Source: CAVTLG01 sp963802635 | GTDB lineage: Bacteria > Chloroflexota > Ktedonobacteria > Ktedonobacterales > Ktedonobacteraceae | Length of the DNA: 64,000 bases | Assembly: GCA_963802635.1 (NCBI GenBank) | Contig: CAWDJJ010000001.1 | Span: forward strand, 124,001-188,000 | Direction: 5' to 3' | In this document: in pieces, positions 9,245-18,068 of the stretch | Layout: each line of letters begins with the position of its first letter | How positions within the stretch are numbered: the first letter of the stretch is position 1 | Notes under the pieces: generated by a model | The model's database searches: none | Told to the model about the DNA's origin: nothing | The model's input: the letters and a program-made list of their open reading frames with translations, nothing else | Made by a program: the position numbers and the translations under genes

Positions 9245-10501
9245 ATGTTACTCAACAGGCGAATTATCGTCGGTATCTGTGGGGGGATTGCATCGTATAA
9301 GGCCGTAGAGCTTGTCAGTCAATTGCAACAGGCGGGCGCTCAGGTCGATGTAATTATGACTGAGCACGCGGAAGATTTTGTCCGCCCGCTCACATTTGCC
9401 ACCATGAGCCATCGGCCCGTGCATAGCGACCTCTGGGAACCCTCGGGTAAGGCCGCTGAACTACATATCGCATTGGCAGAAGCGGCTGAACTGTTGGCTA
9501 TTGTACCCGCAACGGCCAATACTATCGCCAAGCTTGCTCACGGTATGGCAGACAATATGTTGACTGCTGTCGCCTTAGCTACAAATGCGCCTTTGCTGCT
9601 GGCTCCGGCAATGTATAAGCAGATGTATACCCATCCCGCCACGCAGGCGAACCTGGCGCTTCTTCGTGAGCGTGGGGCGCTAATCGTGGAACCCGAGATA
9701 GGCCGTCTGGCTTCGGGGGCTGTCGGTCCTGGCCGTTTACCTGAGACGCATACACTGCTTGGTGCGGTAGGCATGGCTTTAGGGCGACACGGAGATCTCG
9801 CTGGTCGTCGTATCCTGGTTACGGCTGGTGGCACGCAGGAACCCATTGACCCTGTACGTTATATAGGTAATCGTTCATCAGGAAAAATGGGCTATGCTCT
9901 GGCAACAGAGGCGCGAGATCGCGGAGCACGCGTTATATTAATAGCAGGACCTGTTGCGCTTCCACCACCTTATGGTGTGGAGTTGCACGAAGTGGCTACT
10001 GCTATGCAGATGCGTGATGCAGTGAGTAGCTTCATTACACATACTGATGCTCTTATCATGAGTGCCGCTGTCGGTGACTTTCGTCCCATACGGCAGGCGG
10101 AGCAAAAGATTAAGAAAAGCAGTAGTGTGGCAAGGGAGCATGATGAAGATGGCGCGTTTTCCTTACATCTGGTGCACAATCCAGATATTTTAGGGGAACT
10201 CGTGCATACACTGGATGGTCCTGATGGCGATGAGCCGACACGCCAACGTCTCGTCCGCGTTGGCTTTGCTGCTGAAACCGAACACATCATTGCTCATGCG
10301 CAGGATAAGTTGCAACGTAAACACCTTGACCTGCTGGTTGCAAATGATGTGACACGCTTAGATAGCGGTTTTGGCACGGATACCAATAAGGTGTTAATCT
10401 TTCATGCGAATGGCGCGGTGGAAGACTTGCCTGTAATGCCCAAGTCGGGCGTTGCGGCGGCAGTTTTGGACCGTGTTGTGCTTTTGTTGAGCACAACATA
10501 G
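9245..10501 (+). CDS. coaBC: Bifunctional phosphopantothenoylcysteine decarboxylase / phosphopantothenate-cysteine ligase
   Basis: 418 residues. It carries out two steps of coenzyme A synthesis: ligation of cysteine to 4'-phosphopantothenate (CoaB) and decarboxylation to 4'-phosphopantetheine (CoaC). CoaC, residues 1-180: GICGGIASYKAVEL (FMN site), catalytic His in ELHIALAE, and PATANTIAKLAHGMADN. CoaB from about 188: RILVTAGGTQEPIDPVRYIGN, RSSGKMGYALA and NDVTR. The start is ATG 9245, after AAGGAACAAG; an upstream in-frame ATG at 9212 lacks a ribosome site. Odd point: the decarboxylase motif usually written PAMN reads PAMYKQMY here (about residue 121), so the usual Asn is Tyr. Confidence 0.94.
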   Translation: MLLNRRIIVGICGGIASYKAVELVSQLQQAGAQVDVIMTEHAEDFVRPLTFATMSHRPVHSDLWEPSGKAAELHIALAEAAELLAIVPATANTIAKLAHGMADNMLTAVALATNAPLLLAPAMYKQMYTHPATQANLALLRERGALIVEPEIGRLASGAVGPGRLPETHTLLGAVGMALGRHGDLAGRRILVTAGGTQEPIDPVRYIGNRSSGKMGYALATEARDRGARVILIAGPVALPPPYGVELHEVATAMQMRDAVSSFITHTDALIMSAAVGDFRPIRQAEQKIKKSSSVAREHDEDGAFSLHLVHNPDILGELVHTLDGPDGDEPTRQRLVRVGFAAETEHIIAHAQDKLQRKHLDLLVANDVTRLDSGFGTDTNKVLIFHANGAVEDLPVMPKSGVAAAVLDRVVLLLSTT

Positions 10502-10579
10502 TTGGGAGGACGTGGCGCTGTGATGGGAGATTTTGTTCTAGAGTTATTGGGTACACGAAGTACGCGGGAGGAGTCCAGT

Positions 10580-10984
10580 ATGGATCGTGCTGCTAGCGCT
10601 GGCTTTGAGGGCATCGCTCAGATGCTGCTTGAGCAAAAAAAATTGATGGATGCATTAGAGTCTGAGAATCGTGAGTTGCGACGCCAGCTTGCTGATCTCA
10701 GACGCGGTATTGGTATTGCTGTGGTAATTGAGGGCAAGACAATTCAACTTGCGAGCGATATTGGACCAGGTATCCCGAACACTCCACAGGCGCAGGCGGC
10801 TCTGCAAAGCTTGCAGACGATGCAGAATACGCCACCTGCTATGTCGCCGACTGGTCCGCAGAATGGCTATAACAATAATACTCAGAATGGTCGCTCTACG
10901 AATGGACAACCTCAGGTTAACTTGAATGGCGACAAGCGCGACAATAATACACGCAGCCCACTCGCCGATAGCTTTGTGCTATAA
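10580..10984 (+). CDS. Small coiled-coil protein of unknown function
   Basis: 134 residues from ATG 10580, behind a strong GGGAGGAG site; in-frame starts at 10520-10523 are possible. Residues 10-45 form a heptad-like helix (LLEQKKLMDALESENRELRR). A short hydrophobic segment follows (GIGIAVVIEGKTIQLA). The tail is rich in Gln, Asn, Pro and Thr and is probably disordered. It lies 78 bp after coaBC on the same strand, so it may be co-transcribed with it. The terminator at 11024-11044 ends the unit. No family is recognised. Confidence 0.7.
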   Translation: MDRAASAGFEGIAQMLLEQKKLMDALESENRELRRQLADLRRGIGIAVVIEGKTIQLASDIGPGIPNTPQAQAALQSLQTMQNTPPAMSPTGPQNGYNNNTQNGRSTNGQPQVNLNGDKRDNNTRSPLADSFVL

Positions 10985-11023
10985 GCTCTACCTTTTCTTT
11001 GCTCTATTCTATCGGTCTTATAA

Positions 11024-11044
11024 GGGGCATCCCAAGGGGTGCCC
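11024..11044 (+). terminator. Terminator-like hairpin after coaBC and the coiled-coil gene
   Basis: GGGGCATCCC pairs with GGGGTGCCC across a 2-nt AA loop, followed by TATTTG. It is a strong stem with a short T-tract. Confidence 0.6.
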
Positions 11045-11164
11045 TATTTGTCGTGTGCGCAGGTTCGTTATTTGTCACGAATGCACGCGCGGAATATAAT
11101 GGTTAGGTCATGTGATGGATAACGACGGAACTGACATTGTATTGATAGTGCAAATGAGGATTAT

Positions 11165-11683
11165 ATGATTGTTTTAGAGACGGAACATCTGCTGTTCCGA
11201 CCATTAACGCTTTCCGACCTGGACGATATGACGGCTCTCTATGCCGATCCTGATGTGATGCGCTTCCTGGGTGGACCGCGTAGCCGGGATGAGGTACAGC
11301 GCGTCCTGAATGGATATATCAATGAATATCAGCTCTATGGGCATTCGTTCTTTGCAACCATTAAGAAGGACGATCAACGCTTTATCGGGCATTGCGGACT
11401 GCTGAGGCAGGAGGTCGAGGGGCGACCAGAGGTGGAGTTGGCATATGTGCTGTCGCGACCGTACTGGCAGCAAGGGTTGGCTCTGGAGGGTGCACAGGCG
11501 CTCAAAGACTATGGATTTCAGGAGCAGGGTTTTCCGCGCCTGATTTCACTGATTCCACCTGAAAATGTGGCTTCGATCCATATCGCCGAGAAGATTGGCA
11601 TGCATTATGATCATGACGTAGATCAATGGGGGCAGCATTTTCGACTCTATGTCGTGAAGCTGCCAAAGCGTGAGGATGCTTGA
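11165..11683 (+). CDS. GNAT-family N-acetyltransferase (RimJ/RimL type)
   Basis: 172 residues, ATG behind GAGG. The opening ETEHLLFRPLTLSDLDDMTA, the central VELAYVLSRPYWQQGLALEG (acetyl-CoA binding, motif A) and RLISLIPPENVASIHIAEKI (motif B) are diagnostic of RimJ/RimL-like acetyltransferases. It differs clearly from the GNAT at 3723 and is not a recent duplicate. The substrate is not predictable. It is a single gene with its own upstream spacer of about 120 bp after the terminator hairpin. Confidence 0.88.
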   Translation: MIVLETEHLLFRPLTLSDLDDMTALYADPDVMRFLGGPRSRDEVQRVLNGYINEYQLYGHSFFATIKKDDQRFIGHCGLLRQEVEGRPEVELAYVLSRPYWQQGLALEGAQALKDYGFQEQGFPRLISLIPPENVASIHIAEKIGMHYDHDVDQWGQHFRLYVVKLPKREDA

Positions 11684-11752
11684 TTTACTTTACATGCAAA
11701 GGTATAATAATACTATCATTTTCCCTGATAGGACAGGCGGGAGATTTTTGCT

Positions 11753-12121
11753 TTGAGCAATAATTATACGGCGGGTTCTGACGGGGGTACAGCAAACAAC
11801 GGTAGTTCATTCATGAGTCGGCGTGAGATGCGGGCTAGTAATGTGACTGGTGCCTTGCCTCCTATTGGCAATCCTGGTATCGAGCATAATTTGCCTGGTT
11901 CGTTCGATTTTGAGCAGATGATCCTTTCACTGCACGATCTCTTCGAACATGATCGTCAGATTGCCAGCGCGCCAGATACTACGCGTTGTGGTATCTGTTA
12001 CTTGCATTTCTCATTGAGTGAACTTGAATATCGAGATGAGGGATTTTATGTGTGTCCTGGTTGTGCGCGTGCCCTGGGTCAGCACAAATTGCCGATGGTG
12101 AGAAAACAACAAAAATTGTAG
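11753..12121 (+). CDS. Small zinc-ribbon-like protein
   Basis: 122 residues with a probable TTG start 10 nt after GCGGGAG. The first 45 residues are Gly/Ser/Asn-rich and look disordered. Residues 48-75 form a helix (FDFEQMILSLHDLFEHDR). Two knuckles, CGIC and CPGC, about 25 residues apart, suggest one structural zinc site. No known family is recognised; a DNA- or protein-binding adaptor would fit. The gene ends 10 bp before a 24-bp perfect palindrome that separates it from the convergent def gene. Confidence 0.65.
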   Translation: MSNNYTAGSDGGTANNGSSFMSRREMRASNVTGALPPIGNPGIEHNLPGSFDFEQMILSLHDLFEHDRQIASAPDTTRCGICYLHFSLSELEYRDEGFYVCPGCARALGQHKLPMVRKQQKL

Positions 12122-12130
12122 TGCGAATTG

Positions 12131-12188
12131 TAGGGGCGGTGCTTGCCTCCGCCCACGAACCTAGGGGCGGAGGCAAGCACCGCCCCTA
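12131..12188. repeat. Palindromic repeat, family A, copy 1
   Basis: Perfect 24-bp arms (12131-12154 and 12165-12188) beginning TAGGGGCGGTGCTTGCC around a 10-nt loop. It sits exactly between convergent genes and could terminate both. Related copies occur at 33940-34002 and 51348-51420, all sharing GGCGGAGGCAAGC and CGCCCCTA. It is a REP-like or MITE-like family with no transposase in the window. Confidence 0.85.
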
Positions 12189-12196
12189 CCAGCCGA

Positions 12197-12700
12197 TTAC
12201 TCAACTAAAGCCGGTGCTTCTATAAAATCCTCATCGCGCACTTCGCGTAAATCTTCTGGCCGATCCAGGCGATCCAGGAACAGAATACCATCCAGATGGT
12301 CGATTTCGTGCTGCAGGACGCGTGCAAACCAACCTTCCGCAGGTACACGAATGGATTTTCCGCGCACATCCTGGCCTTTGACGAGAATTTTCGTTGCGCG
12401 TTTAATATTATCACCCGCGTAACCCGGAATGCTGAGACAACCTTCTGTTCCCAGTTCCTCGCCCTCAGCCTTGACAATCTCGGGATTGAAGACGGCGACT
12501 TTGCGATCCTCGTAGCTCGCGACGAAGACGCGAATGGACTGCGCGATTTGCGGCGCTGCCAGGCCAACACCGCCAGCCACATTCATCGTCTCGAACATGT
12601 CATCGACCAACCTTTGCAGTGAAGGGTCGAAGTGGTGCACTTTCTTTGCTTTCTGACGCAAAATAGGATTTTCCGTTGTAATTATCTTGCGAATTGCCAT
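12197..12700 (-). CDS. def: Peptide deformylase
   Basis: 167 residues. It removes the N-formyl group from nascent proteins at the ribosome using a bound metal. All three family motifs are intact: GVGLAAPQ (motif 1, about residue 44), EGCLSIPGY (motif 2, metal-ligand Cys) and QHEIDHLDG (motif 3, two metal-ligand His and the catalytic Glu). Length is typical of type 1/2 bacterial enzymes. ATG at 12700. It is divergent from tilS with about 104 bp between the two starts, which must contain both promoters. The formyltransferase gene is not adjacent. Confidence 0.97.
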   Translation of the reverse strand: MAIRKIITTENPILRQKAKKVHHFDPSLQRLVDDMFETMNVAGGVGLAAPQIAQSIRVFVASYEDRKVAVFNPEIVKAEGEELGTEGCLSIPGYAGDNIKRATKILVKGQDVRGKSIRVPAEGWFARVLQHEIDHLDGILFLDRLDRPEDLREVRDEDFIEAPALVE

Positions 12701-12804
12701 TGTTATTGTTTACCCCTACACACACATTAAAAACAAACTATCATTGCCTGCACAAGTGTTATAATTGTTTATATCGTACCATATCGAGGAAGCTCAGCGC
12801 AAAT

Positions 12805-14328
12805 ATGCTAGATACAATGGTCACAACTTATATTGAGCACTACCACCTGCTACCGCAGCAAGGGAAAGTGATTGTTGCTGTGTCGGGTGGCGCTGACTCG
12901 TTGTGTCTGTTGCACCTGTTGCACCTGTCGTGTGGAGTAGGCAAGCGCTATCCTGGTGTAAATTTGCATGTTGCGCATCTCAATCACCAGTTGCGTGGAG
13001 CTGCCAGCGAGCAAGATGCGGTGGTTATCGAAGCTTTAGCACGCTCCTGGCAACTGCCTGTCACCATTGGTGCGAGTGATGTCTCTGCGCTGGCACGTGC
13101 CGAACAGTTGTCGTTGGAGGAGGCGGCACGTATTGCGCGTTATCGCTTCCTGCGCGCCGTGGCTATGGGCCAACCCATAGCTGTCGCGCACCATAAAGAT
13201 GATCAGGTAGAGACATTGCTGCTGCACTGGCTGCGCGGTGGAGGCCTTGCCAGCATGTCTGGATTGCAACCACGCCAGCAGGACATCATTCGTCCCTTAC
13301 TGGCTGTCACTCACGCTGACACACTGGCTTACTGTGAACAGCATCAGTTGACGCCTTTAGAGGATGCCAGTAACAATGATCCACGCTTCTTGCGTAATCG
13401 TGTGCGCCATGAATTGCTGCCTCTGTTAACGTCAATGAACGCGGGTATTCGCGAGACGCTGCTACGCAATGCCGAGGTGATGCAAGTCGATTTCTCGTGG
13501 CTGGAGACGCAGGTAGATACATACTGGTCAACGGTAGTGGCTGTAGAGCTGGCTGAGCGTATACAACTACGCCTGGCTCCCCTGAAGGCGCTACCTTTGA
13601 GTTTGCAGCGTCATCTCATCCGTCGTGTGACTGCACGGTTGCATGATGGACAATCGCCGTTGGAGTTGCGCCATTATCGCTTGCTTGAACAATTGATGCA
13701 GCGGGAGTGCGCGCGTGAAACGGTGACGCTCCATCTTCCTCAGCAATTACATGTGATGCGCACTGCTGAAACGCTCATTTTCGCGCGTGTCCATACACAA
13801 GGTGCCGCAGCTAGCGGATTAGCCGAGTCCGCTGAGGTACTATTACCATTGCCTGGACGTGTGGCTGTTCCAGGGACGGGCTGGACTGCTCTGGCGGATA
13901 TTGTGCCTGACCCGTTGCTACAGCGAGTTCGCTTGGCGTTGCATAGCAATGATTGGGCTGAGGTGTGGCGCGTTTTACCTGCGGTGAGCAATGCTGTGTA
14001 TGTCGATGTGGATCGTCTTCAACGCTTTTCGGCGAGGGCTGATCAAGAGGTGCGGGAGGATCTTTATTCTTGCGGGGAATACGCGTTGCGTGTGCGTACG
14101 CGGCGTGCTGGGGACCGTATACAACCTCTGGGTATGGCTCACGAAAAGAAGGTACAGGATGTACTGGTAGATAAGCATGTGCCGCGCAGCGAGCGGGAGC
14201 AAATTCCGCTCTTTTTTACAGAGACCCATTGTATCTGGCTGGCCGGTATCCAACTGGCCGAGCAGGCGCGTTTGAGCAATGAGACACAAAATATCGTGCG
14301 TTTATCTATCATTCAGACGGAAGAATAA
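12805..14328 (+). CDS. tilS: tRNA(Ile)-lysidine synthase
   Basis: 507 residues from ATG 12805, after AGGAAG; an open frame continues upstream to 12694 without support. The enzyme uses ATP and lysine to convert the wobble cytidine of the AUA-reading tRNA-Ile to lysidine. The N-type ATP-pyrophosphatase P-loop SGGADS is at about residue 27, followed by HLNHQLRGA, the HHKDDQVETLLL motif and RNRVRHELLPLL. The C-terminal domain is present (RRAGDRIQPLGM, then KVQDVLVDKHVPRSER). It lies 10 bp upstream of the phosphoribosyltransferase gene, a pairing also seen in Firmicutes. Confidence 0.95.
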   Translation: MLDTMVTTYIEHYHLLPQQGKVIVAVSGGADSLCLLHLLHLSCGVGKRYPGVNLHVAHLNHQLRGAASEQDAVVIEALARSWQLPVTIGASDVSALARAEQLSLEEAARIARYRFLRAVAMGQPIAVAHHKDDQVETLLLHWLRGGGLASMSGLQPRQQDIIRPLLAVTHADTLAYCEQHQLTPLEDASNNDPRFLRNRVRHELLPLLTSMNAGIRETLLRNAEVMQVDFSWLETQVDTYWSTVVAVELAERIQLRLAPLKALPLSLQRHLIRRVTARLHDGQSPLELRHYRLLEQLMQRECARETVTLHLPQQLHVMRTAETLIFARVHTQGAAASGLAESAEVLLPLPGRVAVPGTGWTALADIVPDPLLQRVRLALHSNDWAEVWRVLPAVSNAVYVDVDRLQRFSARADQEVREDLYSCGEYALRVRTRRAGDRIQPLGMAHEKKVQDVLVDKHVPRSEREQIPLFFTETHCIWLAGIQLAEQARLSNETQNIVRLSIIQTEE

Positions 14329-14338
14329 CAGGGTGAAT

Positions 14339-14926
14339 ATGCAGAAGGATATTGAGGAGATCCTCATCGCAGAGAATCAATTACAGCAGAAAGTTGCTGA
14401 ACTGGGAGAGCAAATCACGCGTGATTATCAGGACAAGCCCTTGTTATTACTGGGTACACTTAAGGGAGCTGTACCCTTTATTGCTGACCTGGCGCGTGCT
14501 ATCAATCTGCCATTGGAGATCGATTATATGGCTGTTGCCAGTTATGGTGCCAGTACACAATCCAGTGGCGTTGTGCGCATTATTAAGGATCTTGAGGGTC
14601 CCATTGACCACAAACATATTTTAATCATTGAGGATATTATTGATAGCGGTCTGACCTTGCACTATCTGGTAGATCTGTTGAAAAGACGCAATCCGTTAAG
14701 TCTGCGTCTCTGTGCGCTGCTGACAAAAGAACGTGAGCGTATCAAAAATGTTGAAGTGGATTACTCCGGCTTTAGTATTCCAGACAAATTTGTGGTGGGC
14801 TATGGCCTGGACTATGCACAGCGCTATCGCAATTTGCCTTATGTCGGTATACTAAAACCCTCTGTTTACCAGGACACGACGCGGCCCGAGCACCGACATC
14901 AGAGTCCCGCTGAGAAGACAAAATAG
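14339..14926 (+). CDS. hpt: Hypoxanthine phosphoribosyltransferase
   Basis: 195 residues from ATG 14339, 10 nt after the tilS stop. It salvages hypoxanthine and guanine with PRPP. The PRPP-binding motif is IIEDIIDSGLTL (about residue 96); the flexible loop is VASYGASTQSSGVV. KDLEGPIDHKHI, then PDKFVVGYGLDYAQRYRNLP, complete the purine site. The C-terminal 20 residues beyond the conserved YVGILKPSVY are extra. The tight spacing to tilS suggests a two-gene operon. Confidence 0.95.
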   Translation: MQKDIEEILIAENQLQQKVAELGEQITRDYQDKPLLLLGTLKGAVPFIADLARAINLPLEIDYMAVASYGASTQSSGVVRIIKDLEGPIDHKHILIIEDIIDSGLTLHYLVDLLKRRNPLSLRLCALLTKERERIKNVEVDYSGFSIPDKFVVGYGLDYAQRYRNLPYVGILKPSVYQDTTRPEHRHQSPAEKTK

Positions 14927-15037
14927 CTAGTCTCTCATCTAAATGCAAGGCAATAGTATGCTACAATGGTCTTGTTCAGAACGATGGTAAAGAACTAATT
15001 CTGGGCAAGAGCCAGGATGCAGCATGGGAGAAAATAT

Positions 15038-16063
15038 ATGCTATCAGTTGGTGTTATCGGTAGCGGGGCCTGGGGAACGACGCTTGCTCTTTTACTGGCG
15101 AAGAAAGGACTGAGTACGACGCTGTGGGAATATCGCAGCGAACGTGCTAGCGAACTACAGCAGCGGCGTGAAAATGTTGTGTTTCTGCCAGGACTGCGCT
15201 TCCCTGACACACTGCGCGTTACCTCCTCTATTGAAGATGCAGTGCGGTACAAAGATTTGTTGTTGTTGGTCACTCCTTCGCAACGAGCACGTGAGAATTT
15301 GCGCCTGCTTGCCCCCTATCTGGGCCATGAGACGCTTCTCGTTACGGCCAGTAAGGGTATTGAAATCGACAGTTTGCTGTGTATGACCGAGGTGGTGGCC
15401 GAGGAATTGCCCTCAGCCCGTCTGCGTATTGCCGCTTTAAGTGGCCCGAATTTATCGCGCGAGGTCGCCGAAGAGAAGCCGACAGCAGCCGTCGTAGCTT
15501 CTCATGAGTCGCAGGTAGCTGTGCATGTGCGTACTCTGCTCACAACCAATTATTTTCGTGTGTACACTTCTCAGGACGTTGTCGGTGTCGAATTAGGTGG
15601 CGCACTCAAAAATATTATTGCGATAGGCGCAGGTATAAATGATGGCCTCGGCCTGGGAGAGAATGCTAAAGCCGCCTTTATTACTCGTGGCCTGGCAGAG
15701 ATCTCGCGCCTGGGCATTGCGGTAGGTGCGAATCCCTTGACGTTTCTTGGTCTAGCCGGTATCGGAGACCTGATAGCGACCTGTGCCAGCCCTTTGAGCC
15801 GCAATCAGCAATTGGGACGTCGACTGGCCGCAGGTGAGAAGCTGGCAGATATACTGCAATCGACCCATAGTGTTGCCGAAGGAGTCTCGACCACCAGGGC
15901 GGCTCTGCAACTGGCTGATCGCTACAAGGTGGAGATGCCGATTACCGAACAACTCAGTCAGGTACTCTTCGCAGGACTTGATCCACAGAGAGCGGTGTCC
16001 GAGTTAATGATGCGTGATCCCAAGGGAGAGCTGGAGGGCTTCAACCCGCAGGTGGGGTCGTGA
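15038..16063 (+). CDS. gpsA: Glycerol-3-phosphate dehydrogenase [NAD(P)+]
   Basis: 341 residues from ATG 15038, behind GGGAG; the in-frame ATG at 15017 is less well placed. It makes sn-glycerol 3-phosphate from dihydroxyacetone phosphate for membrane lipid synthesis. Key parts are the Rossmann motif VIGSGAWGTTLA, LVTPSQRARENL, ASKGIE, LSGPNLSREVAEE, the catalytic lysine region GGALKNIIAIGAGINDGL, and NAKAAFITRGLAEI. The family length is normal. It is monocistronic as far as seen and is followed by a family B palindromic element. Confidence 0.96.
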   Translation: MLSVGVIGSGAWGTTLALLLAKKGLSTTLWEYRSERASELQQRRENVVFLPGLRFPDTLRVTSSIEDAVRYKDLLLLVTPSQRARENLRLLAPYLGHETLLVTASKGIEIDSLLCMTEVVAEELPSARLRIAALSGPNLSREVAEEKPTAAVVASHESQVAVHVRTLLTTNYFRVYTSQDVVGVELGGALKNIIAIGAGINDGLGLGENAKAAFITRGLAEISRLGIAVGANPLTFLGLAGIGDLIATCASPLSRNQQLGRRLAAGEKLADILQSTHSVAEGVSTTRAALQLADRYKVEMPITEQLSQVLFAGLDPQRAVSELMMRDPKGELEGFNPQVGS

Positions 16064-16135
16064 GAGAACACGGGTTCCTGCCTCCCTTGCGGCGGCCCTG
16101 ACAATGACCCACAATTTTCGAGATATTCGGGCAAA

Positions 16136-16268
16136 ACGGGCGCGATAAATCTGGCCCCTACCTCTCTGGCAATGAATTGCCTTTTTTCTTTGGGCATACA
16201 TTTGCTGGAAGGGATCGGCGCACGGCGATTTATCGCGTGTGGGTAGGGGCCAGATTTATCGCGCCCGT
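16136..16268. repeat. Palindromic element, family B, copy 1 (perfect 27-bp inverted termini)
   Basis: 133-bp element whose ends (16136-16162 and 16242-16268) are perfect 27-bp inverted repeats beginning ACGGGCGCGATAAATCTGG. It contains further small palindromes (GGCAATGAATTGCC and CGGCGATTTATCGCG). Relatives lie at 19398-19530 and 30195-30366. The surrounding stretch 16064-16465 has no gene. Confidence 0.85.
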
Positions 16269-16465
16269 CGTGCAAATCATACCTTTATTGCTCATTAGAT
16301 AGCACTGCCTCAGATCTCGCCGTGATGACCGAGAAAGTTGTGTACCATTGTCAGGCGGCGGCCCGTCTCTGGTTGAAGGCCGATGCGGACAACTCTTGCG
16401 GTTGTCCCTACGCGACCAGCTCCACTAGCCGATTTGAAGAGTTATAAGAGGTCAATGAATATGCG

Positions 16466-16873
16466 TCAGGGCGCGGGATGTTGTGGCAGCAGTACAGCTA
16501 CTATGATCGGTAAGAGCGCAATCAGAGCAGTCCCTAGCAGCGTCCACATCACTATACGCACGTGTCGCTCTAATCCTGCTGCCTGCCAGATTGTCAGGCG
16601 ACGCAAGATGCGCCAGATGCTCATGCTATAAGCGCTGATTGCCAGCACAAGGCCGCTGATCAGAATGATGAGATCGATGCGTTGCTGCTCCAGGAAGCCT
16701 GCTGGTGTAAGTAACTGACGCACATATGCCACAACTGCAAAGGTGATCAGGCTGATACCTACCAGCAAGATCAAGGGAAGCAAGCCGATGAGCAGCGAGC
16801 GCCAGAGGCTATCCCGCGCAGGAGAAGCGCTGTTTGAAGCTGCGTCTTGCTCATGAGCAGTTGGCGATGACAT
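16466..16873 (-). CDS. Small integral membrane protein (three predicted helices)
   Basis: 135 residues, ATG 16873 behind AAGGAG. A polar N-terminus of 25 residues is followed by three hydrophobic segments: about 28-50 (SLLIGLLPLILLVGISLITF), 68-86 (LIILISGLVLAISAYSMS) and 108-130 (VMWTLLGTALIALLPIIVAV). A basic loop (WRILRRL) sits between the second and third. No family is recognised. It lies 62 bp downstream of the alpha/beta hydrolase gene on the same strand and may be co-transcribed with it. Confidence 0.7.
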   Translation of the reverse strand: MSSPTAHEQDAASNSASPARDSLWRSLLIGLLPLILLVGISLITFAVVAYVRQLLTPAGFLEQQRIDLIILISGLVLAISAYSMSIWRILRRLTIWQAAGLERHVRIVMWTLLGTALIALLPIIVAVLLPQHPAP

Positions 16874-16935
16874 ACAATTTCTCCTTGTCTCAGTCCTCTC
16901 AATCCAGGGACCCTTGCCGTCTCTTAGAAAGTGTA

Positions 16936-17967
16936 CTATGCCGTACTCGTATCTGGTCCGAGCGCTTTTGTGTAAAAGTCAACCACACGATTCACATAGA
17001 CCTTGCCCTCGGTTAAGAAAGATCGAGCATGTCCAGCACCCGGTACGACCCAGGTTTGCACCTGTGCTCCAGGCGCTTTGCGCGCGGCCGCTGCTAGCTG
17101 GTATATATTAGAGAGTGGAACATATTCATCACTGCCCCCGTGAATAAAGAAGATCGGACGTGGCGCAATGCTGGCAACGATATCTACCGGACGTATGGTA
17201 TATAGATCCATCCCGTAGAGCACCTGTCCCGCCAAAAGCGCACCTGGCGTAAATGCTGCTGGTAGATGTCCTTGTTTGGGGATCTCACGTTCCACGATAG
17301 GGATGATATCAGCGTAGGCACAATCGGACACAATAGCCTGTATGGCTGGTTCGTGGGCGGCTGCCAGTAAAAGCGTTGCAGCGCCCATTGAGACGCCCCA
17401 GCCTGCAATATGCTTCGGTCGGCCTAATTGTGGGTAGGGTAGTGAGCCTGAGCGCAAGAAGTCCACTGCACCCAAGACGTCGCGTTGCTCAAAGTAGCCA
17501 AGTGAGAGTGGAGCAGGCGGAGATGCAGCATGCCCACGTAAGTCGATAGACAGCACCGCAAAACCGTGATAGGCGAGATCGCCACTGAACGTGAGTATGC
17601 CAACGCTCGGGTCCGCGCGGTTTCCCGAAGAACCATGCACAACGATAATCGTGCGTTGCAGTGTCAGGTGGCCGTTGGGTAAAACGCCAGGAATCAGCCA
17701 ACCTTGTATCTGGACATGGTCATAGCGACTAGGGAAACTGATATCACGATAGGTGAGACCCAGCGAGGCCGGAGTTTGCTTCACGGGATTTGCTGGTATT
17801 TGCGTCAGTTGTGCCGCAATATAAAGCGATAGAGCTGCATAGATAGATGTTAGCAGACCGGAAAAAAGCAGGAGAACGGCCACAAGTGTTCGCAAGCGCT
17901 TTAACCGACGCTTGTATGGCTGACTACTATCTGCTCTGGCTGATGGCGAGAATGGAGCACTACTCAT
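16936..17967 (-). CDS. Membrane-anchored alpha/beta hydrolase
   Basis: About 343 residues. The ATG at 17967 lies 6 nt from AGAGGA; upstream TTG and ATG starts are in frame. A basic stretch and one membrane helix (about residues 25-50) anchor an extracytoplasmic hydrolase. Visible elements are the oxyanion loop VVHGSSGNRADP, the nucleophile elbow GVSMGAA (GxSxG), the acid loop HGGSDEYVPL and the His loop PGAGHARS, so the Ser-Asp-His triad is complete. It resembles S9/DLH-like esterases and peptidases. The substrate is unknown. Confidence 0.85.
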   Translation of the reverse strand: MSSAPFSPSARADSSQPYKRRLKRLRTLVAVLLLFSGLLTSIYAALSLYIAAQLTQIPANPVKQTPASLGLTYRDISFPSRYDHVQIQGWLIPGVLPNGHLTLQRTIIVVHGSSGNRADPSVGILTFSGDLAYHGFAVLSIDLRGHAASPPAPLSLGYFEQRDVLGAVDFLRSGSLPYPQLGRPKHIAGWGVSMGAATLLLAAAHEPAIQAIVSDCAYADIIPIVEREIPKQGHLPAAFTPGALLAGQVLYGMDLYTIRPVDIVASIAPRPIFFIHGGSDEYVPLSNIYQLAAAARKAPGAQVQTWVVPGAGHARSFLTEGKVYVNRVVDFYTKALGPDTSTA

Positions 17968-18068
17968 CGGCATTCCTCTTTTACCAGCGTCGAAAATAGG
18001 CAAAAATCACGTTTCTATTGTACTACCAGATAAGCAAAAGTAAAGCCTTTATTCCTGATGCTCGCCTG

